A stretch of DNA of 64,000 bases from the NCBI GenBank assembly GCA_963674575.2, contig CAXXQT010000009.1, positions 1,860,001 to 1,924,000 on the forward strand. The letters are read 5' to 3'. Positions within the stretch are counted from its first letter, which is position 1. Each line of letters starts with the position of its first letter. Source of the stretch: JAAYAY01 sp963674575 (GTDB lineage: Bacteria; Planctomycetota; Planctomycetia; Pirellulales; Thermoguttaceae). Below, one piece after another: positions 16,562 through 25,227 of the stretch. The notes under the pieces were generated by a model, which worked only from the letters and a program-made list of their open reading frames with translations, was not told the DNA's origin and ran no database searches. The position numbers were made by a program, and so were the translations under genes.

Positions 16562-18370
16562 CTATTGCGCGTTCCCCTCCTTGCCTGCCTCGCGCAGCAT
16601 CTCGACGAGCGTTTGCCTCCGCCGGCGCTCCTCCTTTCGCTCCTTGCTAAGCTCGGCAAGCCTTGTTTGCGCGAGTTGCAAAGGCGAGACGCCGTCGTTG
16701 TTCTCGCGCCGCGGATTGGCGCCGTGTTCCACCAAGAGCCGAATGAGTCGCTCGTGGTCGTTGTCGACGGCGTAGTAAAGGGGCGTCTTGCCGGCTTGAT
16801 CTGGCATGTCGCACCGAGCCCCTTTTGCCAGCAGCAACTCAGCAAGCTCTAAATCGCAAAGGCTGTCCGTCGTGGCAAGCTGGTGGAGCGCCGTGTCGCC
16901 GAGGCTGTCTTGGGCATTGACGTTTGCGCCGGCTTGGATCGCGGCCTCGGCCAATTCCAGGCTCGCTTCACTGCATCGCTTCGCAAGGATCTGAAGTACG
17001 CTTTCATCGCGGTGAGAGCTATGATTGACCTCGGCGCCGTGCTCCAGAAGAAGCAAGAAGCTCGCTCGATCCTGAAGGTCCGCTGCACATTGAAGCGGAG
17101 ATCCTCTCAAGAAGCTGAATCGTGACGCGACATTGGCGGCATCGGGATGCTCTTCGAGAAGCGTCTCGAGTCGGGCTGTGTTGCCTGTCTTCATGGCGGC
17201 CCAGATGCGATCCTCCGGCTTGCGAGACAGGGCGGCGTCCTCCAGTTGCACCTGTTCGAGTTGCTGCCACGTTCCCGTCGGCGCTTCCCAGATGAGGTTG
17301 CCCTTTCGGTCAAAATAGCGCCAGAAGTCTTCCGTAACAACTCCCACAAGACCGTCAACGTCAGCGAATGCGCGGGGCAATTGCCTGAGATCTGCGGGAA
17401 CGTCGAGGGTCACGACGAACTTCCCCTGCCGGTCGATCAGCCCAACAGTGCACTGCCGTTCAACGCCCAGCCAATCATAGACGCCGTTGACCGTGGAGCC
17501 GCCCCAAGGGATCTTCTCCACCACGGCCAGGCCGCCAGAAAAGGAACGGGCGCGGCTGAACTGTGCAGGCAGTGCGGTCGTTCCGTCTTTCTGGATGAAC
17601 TCGAAGAGCGAACCCTCCCGCTGAACGCCAGCCAGTCCATCGCAAAAGGGACCAGCATCCTCAAAAGGTCCGAGCACCGTGTTGCCGTCTACGTCGACGT
17701 AGAACCCTTCACCATTGATGGAAACATTGGCCAGGCCGTCGGAAAACTCGCCTGCCCATTCAAACTCGAGTGGAATCACCTCGTTTCCCGTCGGATCGAT
17801 GTAGCCATACTTTCCGTCTTGTTCCACAAGGGCGCGCTTGTTGCTGTACGGCAATACGAGCTCATAACGAGGCTCGACGACCACGCGACCCTGGCCGTCG
17901 ATGACTCCCCATTGGTTGTTCACTCGCACCGCTGCGCGATCGCCGCTGAACTCGAACATCTGCTCATAAACGAACGGGACAATCACTTTCCCCTTGCGGT
18001 TCAGCACTCCGTGCTTCTCGCCTCGCCTGGCCCGCATTCGCCCGGCTTCGTCAGGGGGAGCGACAAGATCGTACTGCTCCGTTTCAAACACCACTTGCCC
18101 GTCTGGATCGATCAGGCAGCTTGCGTTGATCGTGCTGGCAACGGCCAGCCCGTCGACGAAGTCAGTGGCGTAACGATAACGCGGCGGGATGATCTCCTTG
18201 CCGGTTTCGTCGATGAAACCGTAGCGATACCCCACGCAGATTTGGTATCGGCGCGAGCCTTTGGCCTTTGCGGGGCGGTGCAGAAGCAGCCACGCCGAAA
18301 AAAGGACGAGGACCCCCACCGCAATGGCCGCGACAACGAGCGTGAGTCGAGTGGAAAAACGTGTCTTCAT
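16562..18370 (-). CDS. Membrane-anchored WG-repeat and ankyrin-repeat protein
   Basis: A 602-residue protein with one N-terminal membrane segment (residues 9-30). Several WG repeats follow, each of the form YGFIDETGKEIIPPRY, HGVLNRKGKVIVPF, WGVIDGQGRVVVEPRY or YGYIDPTGNEVIPLEF, spanning about residues 45-375. After a linker it has about four to five ankyrin repeats, for example DSLGDTALHQLAT, AGKTPLYYAVDNDHERLIRLL and NDGVSPLQLAQ, ending in a charged helical tail (LSKERKEERRRRQTL). Both repeat types serve protein contacts and no catalytic domain is seen. The start is the ATG before the membrane segment; a 33-codon upstream extension lacks support. It is divergent from the SMP-30 gene. Confidence 0.88.
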   Translation of the reverse strand: MKTRFSTRLTLVVAAIAVGVLVLFSAWLLLHRPAKAKGSRRYQICVGYRYGFIDETGKEIIPPRYRYATDFVDGLAVASTINASCLIDPDGQVVFETEQYDLVAPPDEAGRMRARRGEKHGVLNRKGKVIVPFVYEQMFEFSGDRAAVRVNNQWGVIDGQGRVVVEPRYELVLPYSNKRALVEQDGKYGYIDPTGNEVIPLEFEWAGEFSDGLANVSINGEGFYVDVDGNTVLGPFEDAGPFCDGLAGVQREGSLFEFIQKDGTTALPAQFSRARSFSGGLAVVEKIPWGGSTVNGVYDWLGVERQCTVGLIDRQGKFVVTLDVPADLRQLPRAFADVDGLVGVVTEDFWRYFDRKGNLIWEAPTGTWQQLEQVQLEDAALSRKPEDRIWAAMKTGNTARLETLLEEHPDAANVASRFSFLRGSPLQCAADLQDRASFLLLLEHGAEVNHSSHRDESVLQILAKRCSEASLELAEAAIQAGANVNAQDSLGDTALHQLATTDSLCDLELAELLLAKGARCDMPDQAGKTPLYYAVDNDHERLIRLLVEHGANPRRENNDGVSPLQLAQTRLAELSKERKEERRRRQTLVEMLREAGKEGNAQ

Positions 18371-18656
18371 GGAACTGGGAGCGAGAAGCAAGTAGGCGAC
18401 AGTTCTTCGCGTGGTACGTCGAATTCCAGTTGCGGCGGCGACAAATGGAGGCGTCGTACCCCAGGGCATTCACGTTTCGATCGTCGCCCCTCATCTGAAG
18501 ATCTCGCGATCGACTGCCCCATCCTAGCCGGACCAGATGAATTCGTCAAAAGGGGGGCGGAACTTGACACGGACACGCCGGCGGTCGATGCTGAAACGGA
18601 GCCGTTTGTCGGCAACCTAGAACGAAGAGCGAGCCCATTTTTCCATGGAGTTTCCC

Positions 18657-19589
18657 ATGAACGAGCGATTCTCAGCGCCGGTGTCGCGTTGCTTTACCGC
18701 CGCGGCCATGTTGCTTGCCTCCGCAGCAGGCATGGCTCTCCCCCTCCACGCCGCCGAAAGCGACATCATCGCCCCCGGGGCCAAGGTGGAAAAACTGGCC
18801 GACGGGTTCCTCTTCACCGAGGGCCCCGCCTGCGACGCCGACGGCAACGTCTTCTTCACCGACCAGCCGAACGACCGGATCCTCAAGTGGTCGGTCGACG
18901 GCAAGCTGTCCACGTACATGGAGCCCTGCGGGCGTTCCAACGGGCTGTGTTTCGACGCCCAAGGCAACCTCTGGGCCTGCGCCGACGAGAAGAACGAACT
19001 GTGGTGCATCTCGCCCGAGGGGAAGAAGGAAGTCGTCGTGGCGGAGTATGACGGCAAACTGCTCAACGGGCCCAATGATCTCTGGATCCGTCCCGACGGC
19101 GGACTCTACTTCTCCGATCCCTTCTACAAGCGGAAGTACTGGAACCGCGGCCCCATCGAACAGGACGTGCAGGGCGTCTACTACCTCACGCCGGACCGCA
19201 AAAAGCTCGTTCGCGTGGCCGACGATCTCCAGCAGCCCAACGGCGTGATCGGCACTCCCGATGGCAAGACCCTTTACGTGGCCGACATCAAGGCCGGCAA
19301 AACCTATTCGTACGCCATCCAGCCAGACGGCTCCCTGGCCGAGAAACGCCTGTTCTGCGAATTGGGCTCCGACGGGATGACCATCGACGATCGGGGCAAC
19401 GTCTACCTGACCGGCCACGGCGTGACCGTCTTCAACCCCCAGGGCAAACAGATTGCCCACATTTCCGTCGACGCCGGCTGGACCGCCAACGTCTGCTTCG
19501 GCGGCAAGGACCGGCAAACCCTGTTCATCACAGCAAAGCAGTTCCTGTTCGGCCTGCGAATGCAGGTGAAGGGGGCGGGAAGCCAGTAA
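18657..19589 (+). CDS. Secreted SMP-30/gluconolactonase family protein
   Basis: A 310-residue secreted six-bladed propeller of the SMP-30/gluconolactonase/LRE family. The signal peptide runs to about residue 31 (MALPLHA before AESD). Blade markers are FLFTEGPACDADGNVFFTD, SNGLCFDAQGNLWACADE, LLNGPNDLWIRPDGGLYFSDPFY, QQPNGVIGTPDGKTLYVADI and GSDGMTIDDRGNVYLTG. The Glu of TEGPA, the Asn of NGPNDL and the Asp of GSDGM are the usual metal ligands. It probably hydrolyses a sugar lactone in the periplasm. GGAG sits 6 bases before the ATG at 18657, which is preferred over the ATG at 18645. Confidence 0.9.
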   Translation: MNERFSAPVSRCFTAAAMLLASAAGMALPLHAAESDIIAPGAKVEKLADGFLFTEGPACDADGNVFFTDQPNDRILKWSVDGKLSTYMEPCGRSNGLCFDAQGNLWACADEKNELWCISPEGKKEVVVAEYDGKLLNGPNDLWIRPDGGLYFSDPFYKRKYWNRGPIEQDVQGVYYLTPDRKKLVRVADDLQQPNGVIGTPDGKTLYVADIKAGKTYSYAIQPDGSLAEKRLFCELGSDGMTIDDRGNVYLTGHGVTVFNPQGKQIAHISVDAGWTANVCFGGKDRQTLFITAKQFLFGLRMQVKGAGSQ

Positions 19590-19596
19590 GAGTGTG

Positions 19597-19618
19597 GTAG
19601 GGTGCGTATTGACGCAGC
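19597..19618. repeat. GGTGCGTC half-element next to a MITE-like element
   Basis: A single, slightly diverged half-element (GTAGGGTGCGTATTGACGC) of the family at 3453 and 7576. It stands 5 bases before the MITE-like element at 19623. Confidence 0.8.
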
Positions 19619-19622
19619 TATA

Positions 19623-19799
19623 GTAGCAGGCACGCTCCGTCGTGCCGTCCGCCAAGCAGACAGAAAAGCCCCCAACTTCCCAGCCAAACGTCCCGAAAAG
19701 AGATCGCCCTCCTGTCTGCGCAAACGGTTCCTGCGTATCACAGGCAGAATAGAGCCAGTGATCTCCTTGGCGGACGGCACGGCGGAGCGTGCCTGCTAC
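19623..19799. mobile_element. MITE-like element with 34-base terminal inverted repeats
   Basis: The ends at 19623-19656 and 19766-19799 are inverted copies matching at 33 of 34 positions. Both open with GTAGCAGGCACGCTCCG and finish with CCGTCCGCCAAG. The 109-base interior has no reading frame. The right end overlaps the 3' end of the HlyD gene and supplies its TAG stop. A shorter relative of the end sequence lies at 63813-63837. Confidence 0.9.
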
Positions 19800-21163
19800 C
19801 TTGCCACTTTCGCCGACACCTTCCCCCCGTCAACCAGGCTGCTCGGCGGCGTGCGAATCACCCGATCGCCCGCCTCGAGGCCGGAGACGACTTCCGCAAG
19901 CTGATCGTTGATCAGGCCCACTTCCACCGTCCGCAACCGGGCGCGGCTGCCGTTGGCTACGAAGAGTTGCCACTGGTTGTCCGTTCCGCGGAAGAGCGAC
20001 GAGCGAGGGACGACGAGCGCCGAATCGCTGCGGCTGGTGATGATCTTCACCCGCACCCGATAGCCCACCTGGATCCCGCGCTGGTCGGCAAGCCGTTTGA
20101 GATCTTCCGAGTCGATCGTCACGATCACTTTGACCCGCTGCTGCTCGACACCGAGGGAGCTGACCTTGGTGAAGCCGGCCGGATAGACCTTGGCCACACG
20201 TCCCTTGGCCGGAACATCGCCCACGGCCGGACCGTAGATCTCCACAGCGTCGCCCACCTTGGCGTCCACCACGTCGACACTGAGCAGGTCGGCTTCGATC
20301 TCCAGGTCTTCGAGCCGGCCGATTTCCAGCAGGGATTCGCCGGCGCCCAGGAATCGCTCGTCCGTTACAAAGCGATGAAGCACAACGCCGTTGACAGGGC
20401 TGAGAATCGTCCCCCGCTTGCGCTGCAGTTTCACTTTTTCTAAGGCAGCCGATGCTTCGGCCCGCTCTTTCTTGAGCACGGCGTCCGTGAGCGACTTGTC
20501 CTTCACCGTCTGTTCGATCATGTCGGGAAACAGTTCGACGGCCATGGTCAAGGCCTTGGAGATCCGCAAAACGAGTTCGTCCTGGGCCAGGTCGAAACCC
20601 GCGGTCAAGTAGTCGAGATACACCCGGTCGTGTTCATCGTCAGTGATAGCGCCTTTCTTGTAGGCCTCGTCGAGCCGATCGAAGCGCCGCTTGTTGTAGC
20701 CCTTCTTCTCCGTGCCCGAGTCCACTCGCGTCTCGGCGGCCTTGATCGTGTCGCGCATCGACTTGACCACCTCGTAGGACTGGCGAATGGCGATGTCCTC
20801 CAGATCCTTGCTCAGGTTCTTGGTGATTGAGGCGTCGAGACGCTCCACGGCGGCCTCCGCTTCCTCGACCGCCAGGTCCAGATCTTCGGGAACGATTCGA
20901 GCCACGGGCTTCTCCGGATCGCCCTTCACCACCCGGTCGCCTTCGTTCAGCGTGATTTCCTCGATTCGGGCCGCATAGGGCATGCTGATCAGGTACGTCC
21001 GCGGCAGTCGCGTCACGGCCCGTTCGTCGATATACTGCTCGATCGCCCCGGCTTCCGCCGCCACAACCGTGACCGGTTCGCCGGGAGCAAGGACCACAAC
21101 GACCGCAACGGTCGCCACGACGCAGAGGCAAACGGCAATGACGAGAGTCCAGATAGTCTTCAT
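19796..21163 (-). CDS. HlyD/MacA-type periplasmic adaptor of an ABC exporter
   Basis: A 455-residue membrane fusion protein. It has an N-terminal membrane anchor (TIWTLVIAVCLCVVATVAVVVVLA) and the first half of the lipoyl domain (LISMPYAARIEEITLNEGDRV). A long helical hairpin spans about residues 85-255. The second lipoyl half (TILSPVNGVVLHRFV) and the beta-barrel and membrane-proximal domains complete it. It would link the two-component ABC transporter encoded upstream to an outer-membrane channel or the envelope. The gene is third in the order ATPase, permease, adaptor. Its last codons and stop fall in the edge of a MITE-like element, so the C-terminus may have been changed by that insertion. 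Confidence 0.9.
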   Translation of the reverse strand: MKTIWTLVIAVCLCVVATVAVVVVLAPGEPVTVVAAEAGAIEQYIDERAVTRLPRTYLISMPYAARIEEITLNEGDRVVKGDPEKPVARIVPEDLDLAVEEAEAAVERLDASITKNLSKDLEDIAIRQSYEVVKSMRDTIKAAETRVDSGTEKKGYNKRRFDRLDEAYKKGAITDDEHDRVYLDYLTAGFDLAQDELVLRISKALTMAVELFPDMIEQTVKDKSLTDAVLKKERAEASAALEKVKLQRKRGTILSPVNGVVLHRFVTDERFLGAGESLLEIGRLEDLEIEADLLSVDVVDAKVGDAVEIYGPAVGDVPAKGRVAKVYPAGFTKVSSLGVEQQRVKVIVTIDSEDLKRLADQRGIQVGYRVRVKIITSRSDSALVVPRSSLFRGTDNQWQLFVANGSRARLRTVEVGLINDQLAEVVSGLEAGDRVIRTPPSSLVDGGKVSAKVAR

Positions 21164-21265
21164 GGTTCGATCCCAGGGTCTTAGACCCGCTAACAATATC
21201 AATCAATATCAATGGCCGGGGGGCCTCCACGTCTCGTGGGAGACTCCCCAGTTCTGTTAGTGCTC

Positions 21266-23644
21266 TTATTCTTTAGCTTGCAGGGCTTCCAGCCAGTCCA
21301 TGCGATGGATGGCCCGCTGAACAAACAAGTAAGCGGCGGCCGTGAAAAGCACGGCCAGGGCGGCCGTCACGACCCACGTGCTCGTCGAGGAAATGACGGG
21401 GAACCGCAACAGCTCCGAGTCGTAGCTCATGGCCATGCCCACGGTCAGCAGGTAACCGATCGGCATCCCCAGCACCGTGCCGAGGGCGGTGAGCACGAGG
21501 CTTTCACGCAGAAGAAGGCTGCCGATCTGCCACGGACCGTAGCCCAGCACGCGCAGCGTGGCCACTTCGCGCTGCCGCTCGGCCAAGCTTACGAGCGAGG
21601 CGTTTAAAATGCTCCCGAAGAAGATCACGCCGGCGAATCCCACGAGCACGAAAATGAACACGTTCATGCTCACCACGATCGTCTTCTCGATGCTCTCGAC
21701 CATGGCGTGGCGATTGGCCACGCCGCGGATGGCCGGCAGTTTTTTCAATTGGCGGTTGAAGGCCTCGCGCTGGTCCGGGGCGGTGTCCATTTTCAGTTGA
21801 ACGCCGGTGACCGCGAATTCCTCGCCCACGAGCCGGCTGAGGTATCCAATGTCGGTGTAGACGGAGGTGCCCATATAGCTGTCGGAAATTTCCACAACCG
21901 GCATCTGCTCGGCGCGGCGCAGCCCCTTGGTAGGCCGCATGGTCACCAGGTCGCCGCACTCGAGGTGCAGCATCTCAGCCAGTTTGCGACTCATGGCCAA
22001 GCCCACGGTGGGTATGCGGATCGGTCGGGCCCGGGTGTCGCGGGGGACGGTCAACGTAGCTCCTTCTTGCAGTCCCGTCACGGCGCCCTTGTGGCGAAAA
22101 TGCCCGTTTTCAAACGTGCAAGCCACATTCAGCAGCGGTTCGACTCGCTGAACGCCCGGCAGTCGGGCTGCTTCCAGCAACGCGTCGCGCCCCTGTTCGT
22201 CAGCAAAGGTGATGTCCACGTCGCTCTTCAGAAGCCAGCGGAATTGAAAATCAAGGAGATAATAGCTGCCTTCGACCATCATCAGCCCGCTGGCCACGAC
22301 GGCGGCCCCCATGGCCGCGGCGAAAACGCCGGCCAGAGATCGCACTCGGGCACGCACCAGGCTGCGAAACACCATTCGCCAGCCCACGCTCATGCGGTTC
22401 CACAGAAAGGTGATCCGCTCCAGCAGGATCTTGCCGCCTCGCTTGGGCGGCTTGGCCCGCATGGCCTCGGCCGGCTTCAGCCGCAACACGGCACGCGTTC
22501 CCCGCAGGCTTCCCGCCACGGCGCATACGAGGCTGATCGACACGCCGGCCAGCATCAGACCCGGGTAGAAATGATTATCCAGCTCGGGGAACTCGAAAAT
22601 CGTCCGATAGGTCATCGTGAGCAGTTCGGCCAGCACGTAGCCGAAAACACAGCCTCCCAAGCCGCCGGCCAGTCCCACGGCGAGACCGAACTTGAGGAAA
22701 TGCGCAAAAACCTGCCTGTCCTTGTAACCCAAGGCCTTGAGCGTGCCCACCACGGTCCGCTGCTGCTCGGCCAACCGGCTGAGCAGAACGTTGAGCACCA
22801 GGGCCGCCACGGCCAGGAAGATCATGGGCATGAAGACGGCGAAGGACTTCAGCCCGCCGATCTCCTGCGTGAGGTACTTGTTCGAAGCTTGGTCTTCGAG
22901 CGGGATCTTCGCGAAGACGCCGAAATCGTCGAGCAGTTGCTCGGATCGGTCGAGAATCTCGCGCGTGGTCCAGGGCGCGTCGGGCGACAGCCGCCCAAGC
23001 ACCTGGTTGGCTGCTCCGTCAAAATCGAACACGTCTTCCGCGTAGCTCTGCTTGAGGAAGAACACGCCAAAATGCTCCGGGTCGGGCACGATCGTGCCGG
23101 GCGCGAGCATGTAGACGAACTCGCTCGAAATGGCCGTGCCGACAATATACAGTTCCTGACTGCGGTTGTTCAGCACCAGGCGGACCCAATCGCCCGGCGC
23201 CAGGCCGTTGGCTGTGGCGAAGGCGTCGTTGACGATCACCTCGTTTTCGCGATGCTCGCTGAAATAGCCGCCACGCTGGAGCACGATGTCGTTGAGCACC
23301 GGTTCGCGCCGATCCGGCATGGAAAGAACCAGCGCGTTGAGCGGTTCGGAAACGCTGTCCAGATCCACCGTCGAAAAGAACTGGATGCGCGGCCGGATCT
23401 CGGCCACACCGGGCAGCGCGGCCACCTCGCCCAGGTCGGCCTCCGGGACCTTCTTCAATTCGATCGAGAAGTCGGCCATCCGGCACTGCCGGTAATAGCG
23501 GGCCTTGGCCTCGGTCAGGTTGCTGTAGGCCGCCCCCATGGAAACGAAACACGCCACGCCCACCACGATGATGCCCAGGATTGCCAGCAGCATCCAGCCG
23601 TGGGACCAAAGCTCGCGGACGAGTTTCCGATCGAGAACCTTCAC
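21266..23644 (-). CDS. ABC transporter permease with two FtsX domains
   Basis: A 792-residue inner-membrane permease. An N-terminal membrane helix (WMLLAILGIIVVGVACF) is followed by a large periplasmic MacB-like region. The first FtsX block starts near residue 270 (FMPMIFLAVAALVLNVLLSRLAEQQRTVVGTLKALGYKD). A second half repeats the plan and ends in VGFAGVIFFGSILNASLVSLAERQREVATLRVLGY plus two more helices. The duplicated FtsX blocks with the RTVVGTLKALGY and REVATLRVLGY coupling helices identify it. Its ATG overlaps the stop of the ATPase gene by 4 bases. Likely role: export of a lipid, lipoprotein or peptide by mechanotransmission rather than passage through a channel; substrate unknown. Confidence 0.93.
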   Translation of the reverse strand: MKVLDRKLVRELWSHGWMLLAILGIIVVGVACFVSMGAAYSNLTEAKARYYRQCRMADFSIELKKVPEADLGEVAALPGVAEIRPRIQFFSTVDLDSVSEPLNALVLSMPDRREPVLNDIVLQRGGYFSEHRENEVIVNDAFATANGLAPGDWVRLVLNNRSQELYIVGTAISSEFVYMLAPGTIVPDPEHFGVFFLKQSYAEDVFDFDGAANQVLGRLSPDAPWTTREILDRSEQLLDDFGVFAKIPLEDQASNKYLTQEIGGLKSFAVFMPMIFLAVAALVLNVLLSRLAEQQRTVVGTLKALGYKDRQVFAHFLKFGLAVGLAGGLGGCVFGYVLAELLTMTYRTIFEFPELDNHFYPGLMLAGVSISLVCAVAGSLRGTRAVLRLKPAEAMRAKPPKRGGKILLERITFLWNRMSVGWRMVFRSLVRARVRSLAGVFAAAMGAAVVASGLMMVEGSYYLLDFQFRWLLKSDVDITFADEQGRDALLEAARLPGVQRVEPLLNVACTFENGHFRHKGAVTGLQEGATLTVPRDTRARPIRIPTVGLAMSRKLAEMLHLECGDLVTMRPTKGLRRAEQMPVVEISDSYMGTSVYTDIGYLSRLVGEEFAVTGVQLKMDTAPDQREAFNRQLKKLPAIRGVANRHAMVESIEKTIVVSMNVFIFVLVGFAGVIFFGSILNASLVSLAERQREVATLRVLGYGPWQIGSLLLRESLVLTALGTVLGMPIGYLLTVGMAMSYDSELLRFPVISSTSTWVVTAALAVLFTAAAYLFVQRAIHRMDWLEALQAKE

Positions 23645-24345
23645 CAGGTCACCTCTTCCGGCGGAATCGGGTGGGCGTTCTCGGTCACTTCCACCACCTG
23701 GCCGCTGCGCAACCGAATGATGCGGTCAGCCACTTGCGAAATGGCCGCATTGTGCGTAATGATCACGATCGTCTTGCCATACTGCTTATTCAGATCGACG
23801 AGCAGGCGCAACACTCGCTTGCCGGTGGCGTAGTCGAGCGCGCCGGTCGGCTCATCGCAGAGAAGCAAGGCCGGGTTCTTCGCCAAGGCCCGGGCGATCG
23901 CCACCCGCTGCTGTTCGCCACCCGACATCTGCGCCGGGAAGTGGTCCAGACGTTCCTCCAACCCCACCATCTTCAGGGCCTCGTCCACGTCGATCGGATC
24001 GGCGCTGATCTCGGTCGACACCATCACGTTCTCCCGGGCCGACAGGTTCGGCACCAGGTTATAGAATTGGAAAACGAAGCCCACCGTGTCTCGCCGATAC
24101 TGGGTTAGCTCCGCAGAACTGAAGGAGGTCATCTCCCGGTCGCGAAAGAAAACCCGTCCCCCCGTGGCCGTATCCAGGCCGCCCACGATGTTCAGAATCG
24201 TGGACTTGCCCGACCCGCTCGGCCCGACCATCACGAGGAATTCGCCCTCGCGAATCTCCAGGGTAACATCGTCGAGGGCGCGGACGGCCACCTCTCCCAT
24301 CTGGAAGACCTTGTGAACCGATTCGAGGTGAAGCAGAGCAGACAT
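23641..24345 (-). CDS. ABC transporter ATP-binding protein, MacB/LolD type
   Basis: A 234-residue ATPase with all motifs: Walker A GPSGSGKST near residue 40, Q-loop in VFQFYNLVPNLSARENV, signature MSGGEQQRVAIARAL, Walker B ALLLCDEPTGALD and the switch histidine in IIITHN. The sequence EPTGALDYATGKRVLRLL is typical of the LolD/MacB/FtsE branch that drives FtsX-type permeases. The ATG at 24345 starts MSALLHLESVHKVF; the upstream frame to 24507 is unrelated. It is the first gene of the exporter operon, divergent from the YjbQ gene. Confidence 0.95.
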   Translation of the reverse strand: MSALLHLESVHKVFQMGEVAVRALDDVTLEIREGEFLVMVGPSGSGKSTILNIVGGLDTATGGRVFFRDREMTSFSSAELTQYRRDTVGFVFQFYNLVPNLSARENVMVSTEISADPIDVDEALKMVGLEERLDHFPAQMSGGEQQRVAIARALAKNPALLLCDEPTGALDYATGKRVLRLLVDLNKQYGKTIVIITHNAAISQVADRIIRLRSGQVVEVTENAHPIPPEEVTW

Positions 24346-24569
24346 GGGGAAGTTGGAAGGGTAAAGGGTGAGGTGAGAGAGCGGTGTGGGGGTCGGAAGA
24401 CGTGGCGCGGACCGCTCTAGGAACGTACCTCGGTGCTGGGTTTGGGGCAACCAGAAGAGGGGAGAACCCTTGCGCCCGGGGACAGAGATCCAGTACAATT
24501 GATACATTCATTGCAGCGCCCATAGATATTCGCCCCCTGGGCGCGATCTTTCGGAGGACAACCTGTTTC

Positions 24570-24986
24570 ATGGTTCACCAAGAAAAACTCTCAATCGAGA
24601 CCACCGGCCACCGCGACATGCACGACATCACCGACCTGGTGGCTCATGTTGTGACCCGATCCAATATCCTGACAGGCGTGGTGCACGTCTTCAACGTGGG
24701 AAGCACGGGGTCGGTAGGCATGGTTGAATTTGAACCCGGTCTGCAGCAGGATGTGCCCGAGATCCTGGACAAGCTCATCCCGCCCAGTCGCAACTACGGC
24801 CACGAACAGGCCTGGCACGACGGCAACGGCCACTCCCACCTCCAGGCCACCCTGCTGGGCCCCTCGCTCTCGGTCCCCGTCACCGAAGGCGACCTGGCCC
24901 TGGGCACCTGGCAGCAGATCTTCCACCTGGAATGCGACGTCAAACCCCGCCGGCGGACCCTCGTGGTCACCGTGATGGGGGATTGA
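24570..24986 (+). CDS. YjbQ/UPF0047 family protein
   Basis: A 138-residue cytoplasmic protein covering the entire UPF0047 fold. Key segments are DITDLVAHVVTRSNILTGVVHVFNVGSTGSV (the family usually has H-x-T-A), PGLQQDVPEILDKLIPP, YGHEQAWHDGNGHSHLQATLLGPSLSVPV and GTWQQIFHLECDVKPRRRTLVVTVMG. The histidine-rich stretch HEQAWHDGNGHSH supplies the metal-site-like residues. Members have been linked to secondary thiamine-phosphate synthase activity and to metal binding, but the physiological role is unclear. GGAGGA lies 11 bases before the ATG. Confidence 0.93.
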   Translation: MVHQEKLSIETTGHRDMHDITDLVAHVVTRSNILTGVVHVFNVGSTGSVGMVEFEPGLQQDVPEILDKLIPPSRNYGHEQAWHDGNGHSHLQATLLGPSLSVPVTEGDLALGTWQQIFHLECDVKPRRRTLVVTVMGD

Positions 24987-25033
24987 TTGGCCCGCAGCAA
25001 TCCGGCTTGCTAGACTGGAGGCATCGTCCGACA

Positions 25034-25150
25034 CGGATTATTCATGGGTGGCATGTCCAAAGCGGAGCGATGGGCGTGGACGTTCAATCACCACGCCCAT
25101 CGCTTCGCTCTGAGCGTGCCACCCTACCACGACACTTTGCGAATAGTCCG
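25034..25150. mobile_element. MITE-like hairpin element, full copy
   Basis: A 117-base element bounded by CGGATTATTC and GAATAGTCCG, which pair at 9 of 10 positions. Long inner arms at about 25047-25079 and 25091-25123 (both containing GGTGGCA and AGCGATGGGCGTGG when read in the same sense) fold it into a near-complete hairpin. A truncated left half lies at 33415-33475. It stands between the YjbQ and ThuA genes and has no coding capacity. Confidence 0.88.
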
Positions 25151-25227
25151 GGTTTGACACCCAACCGAACGCGACGGCGTCCACGCCGCCGTCCCTCCCA
25201 CAGCTCGAAATTCGGAGCCTACCCACA

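Noticed and set aside
17147..19051. A 634-codon plus-strand frame
   Set aside because: It is antisense to the WG/ankyrin gene and then runs through the SMP-30 gene in a different frame. The product has no coherent domain.
21707..23833. A 708-codon open frame on the plus strand
   Set aside because: It lies exactly antisense to the FtsX-type permease and part of the ATPase gene. Its product is rich in His, Gln, Arg and Gly with no domain. High G+C keeps the opposite frame open.
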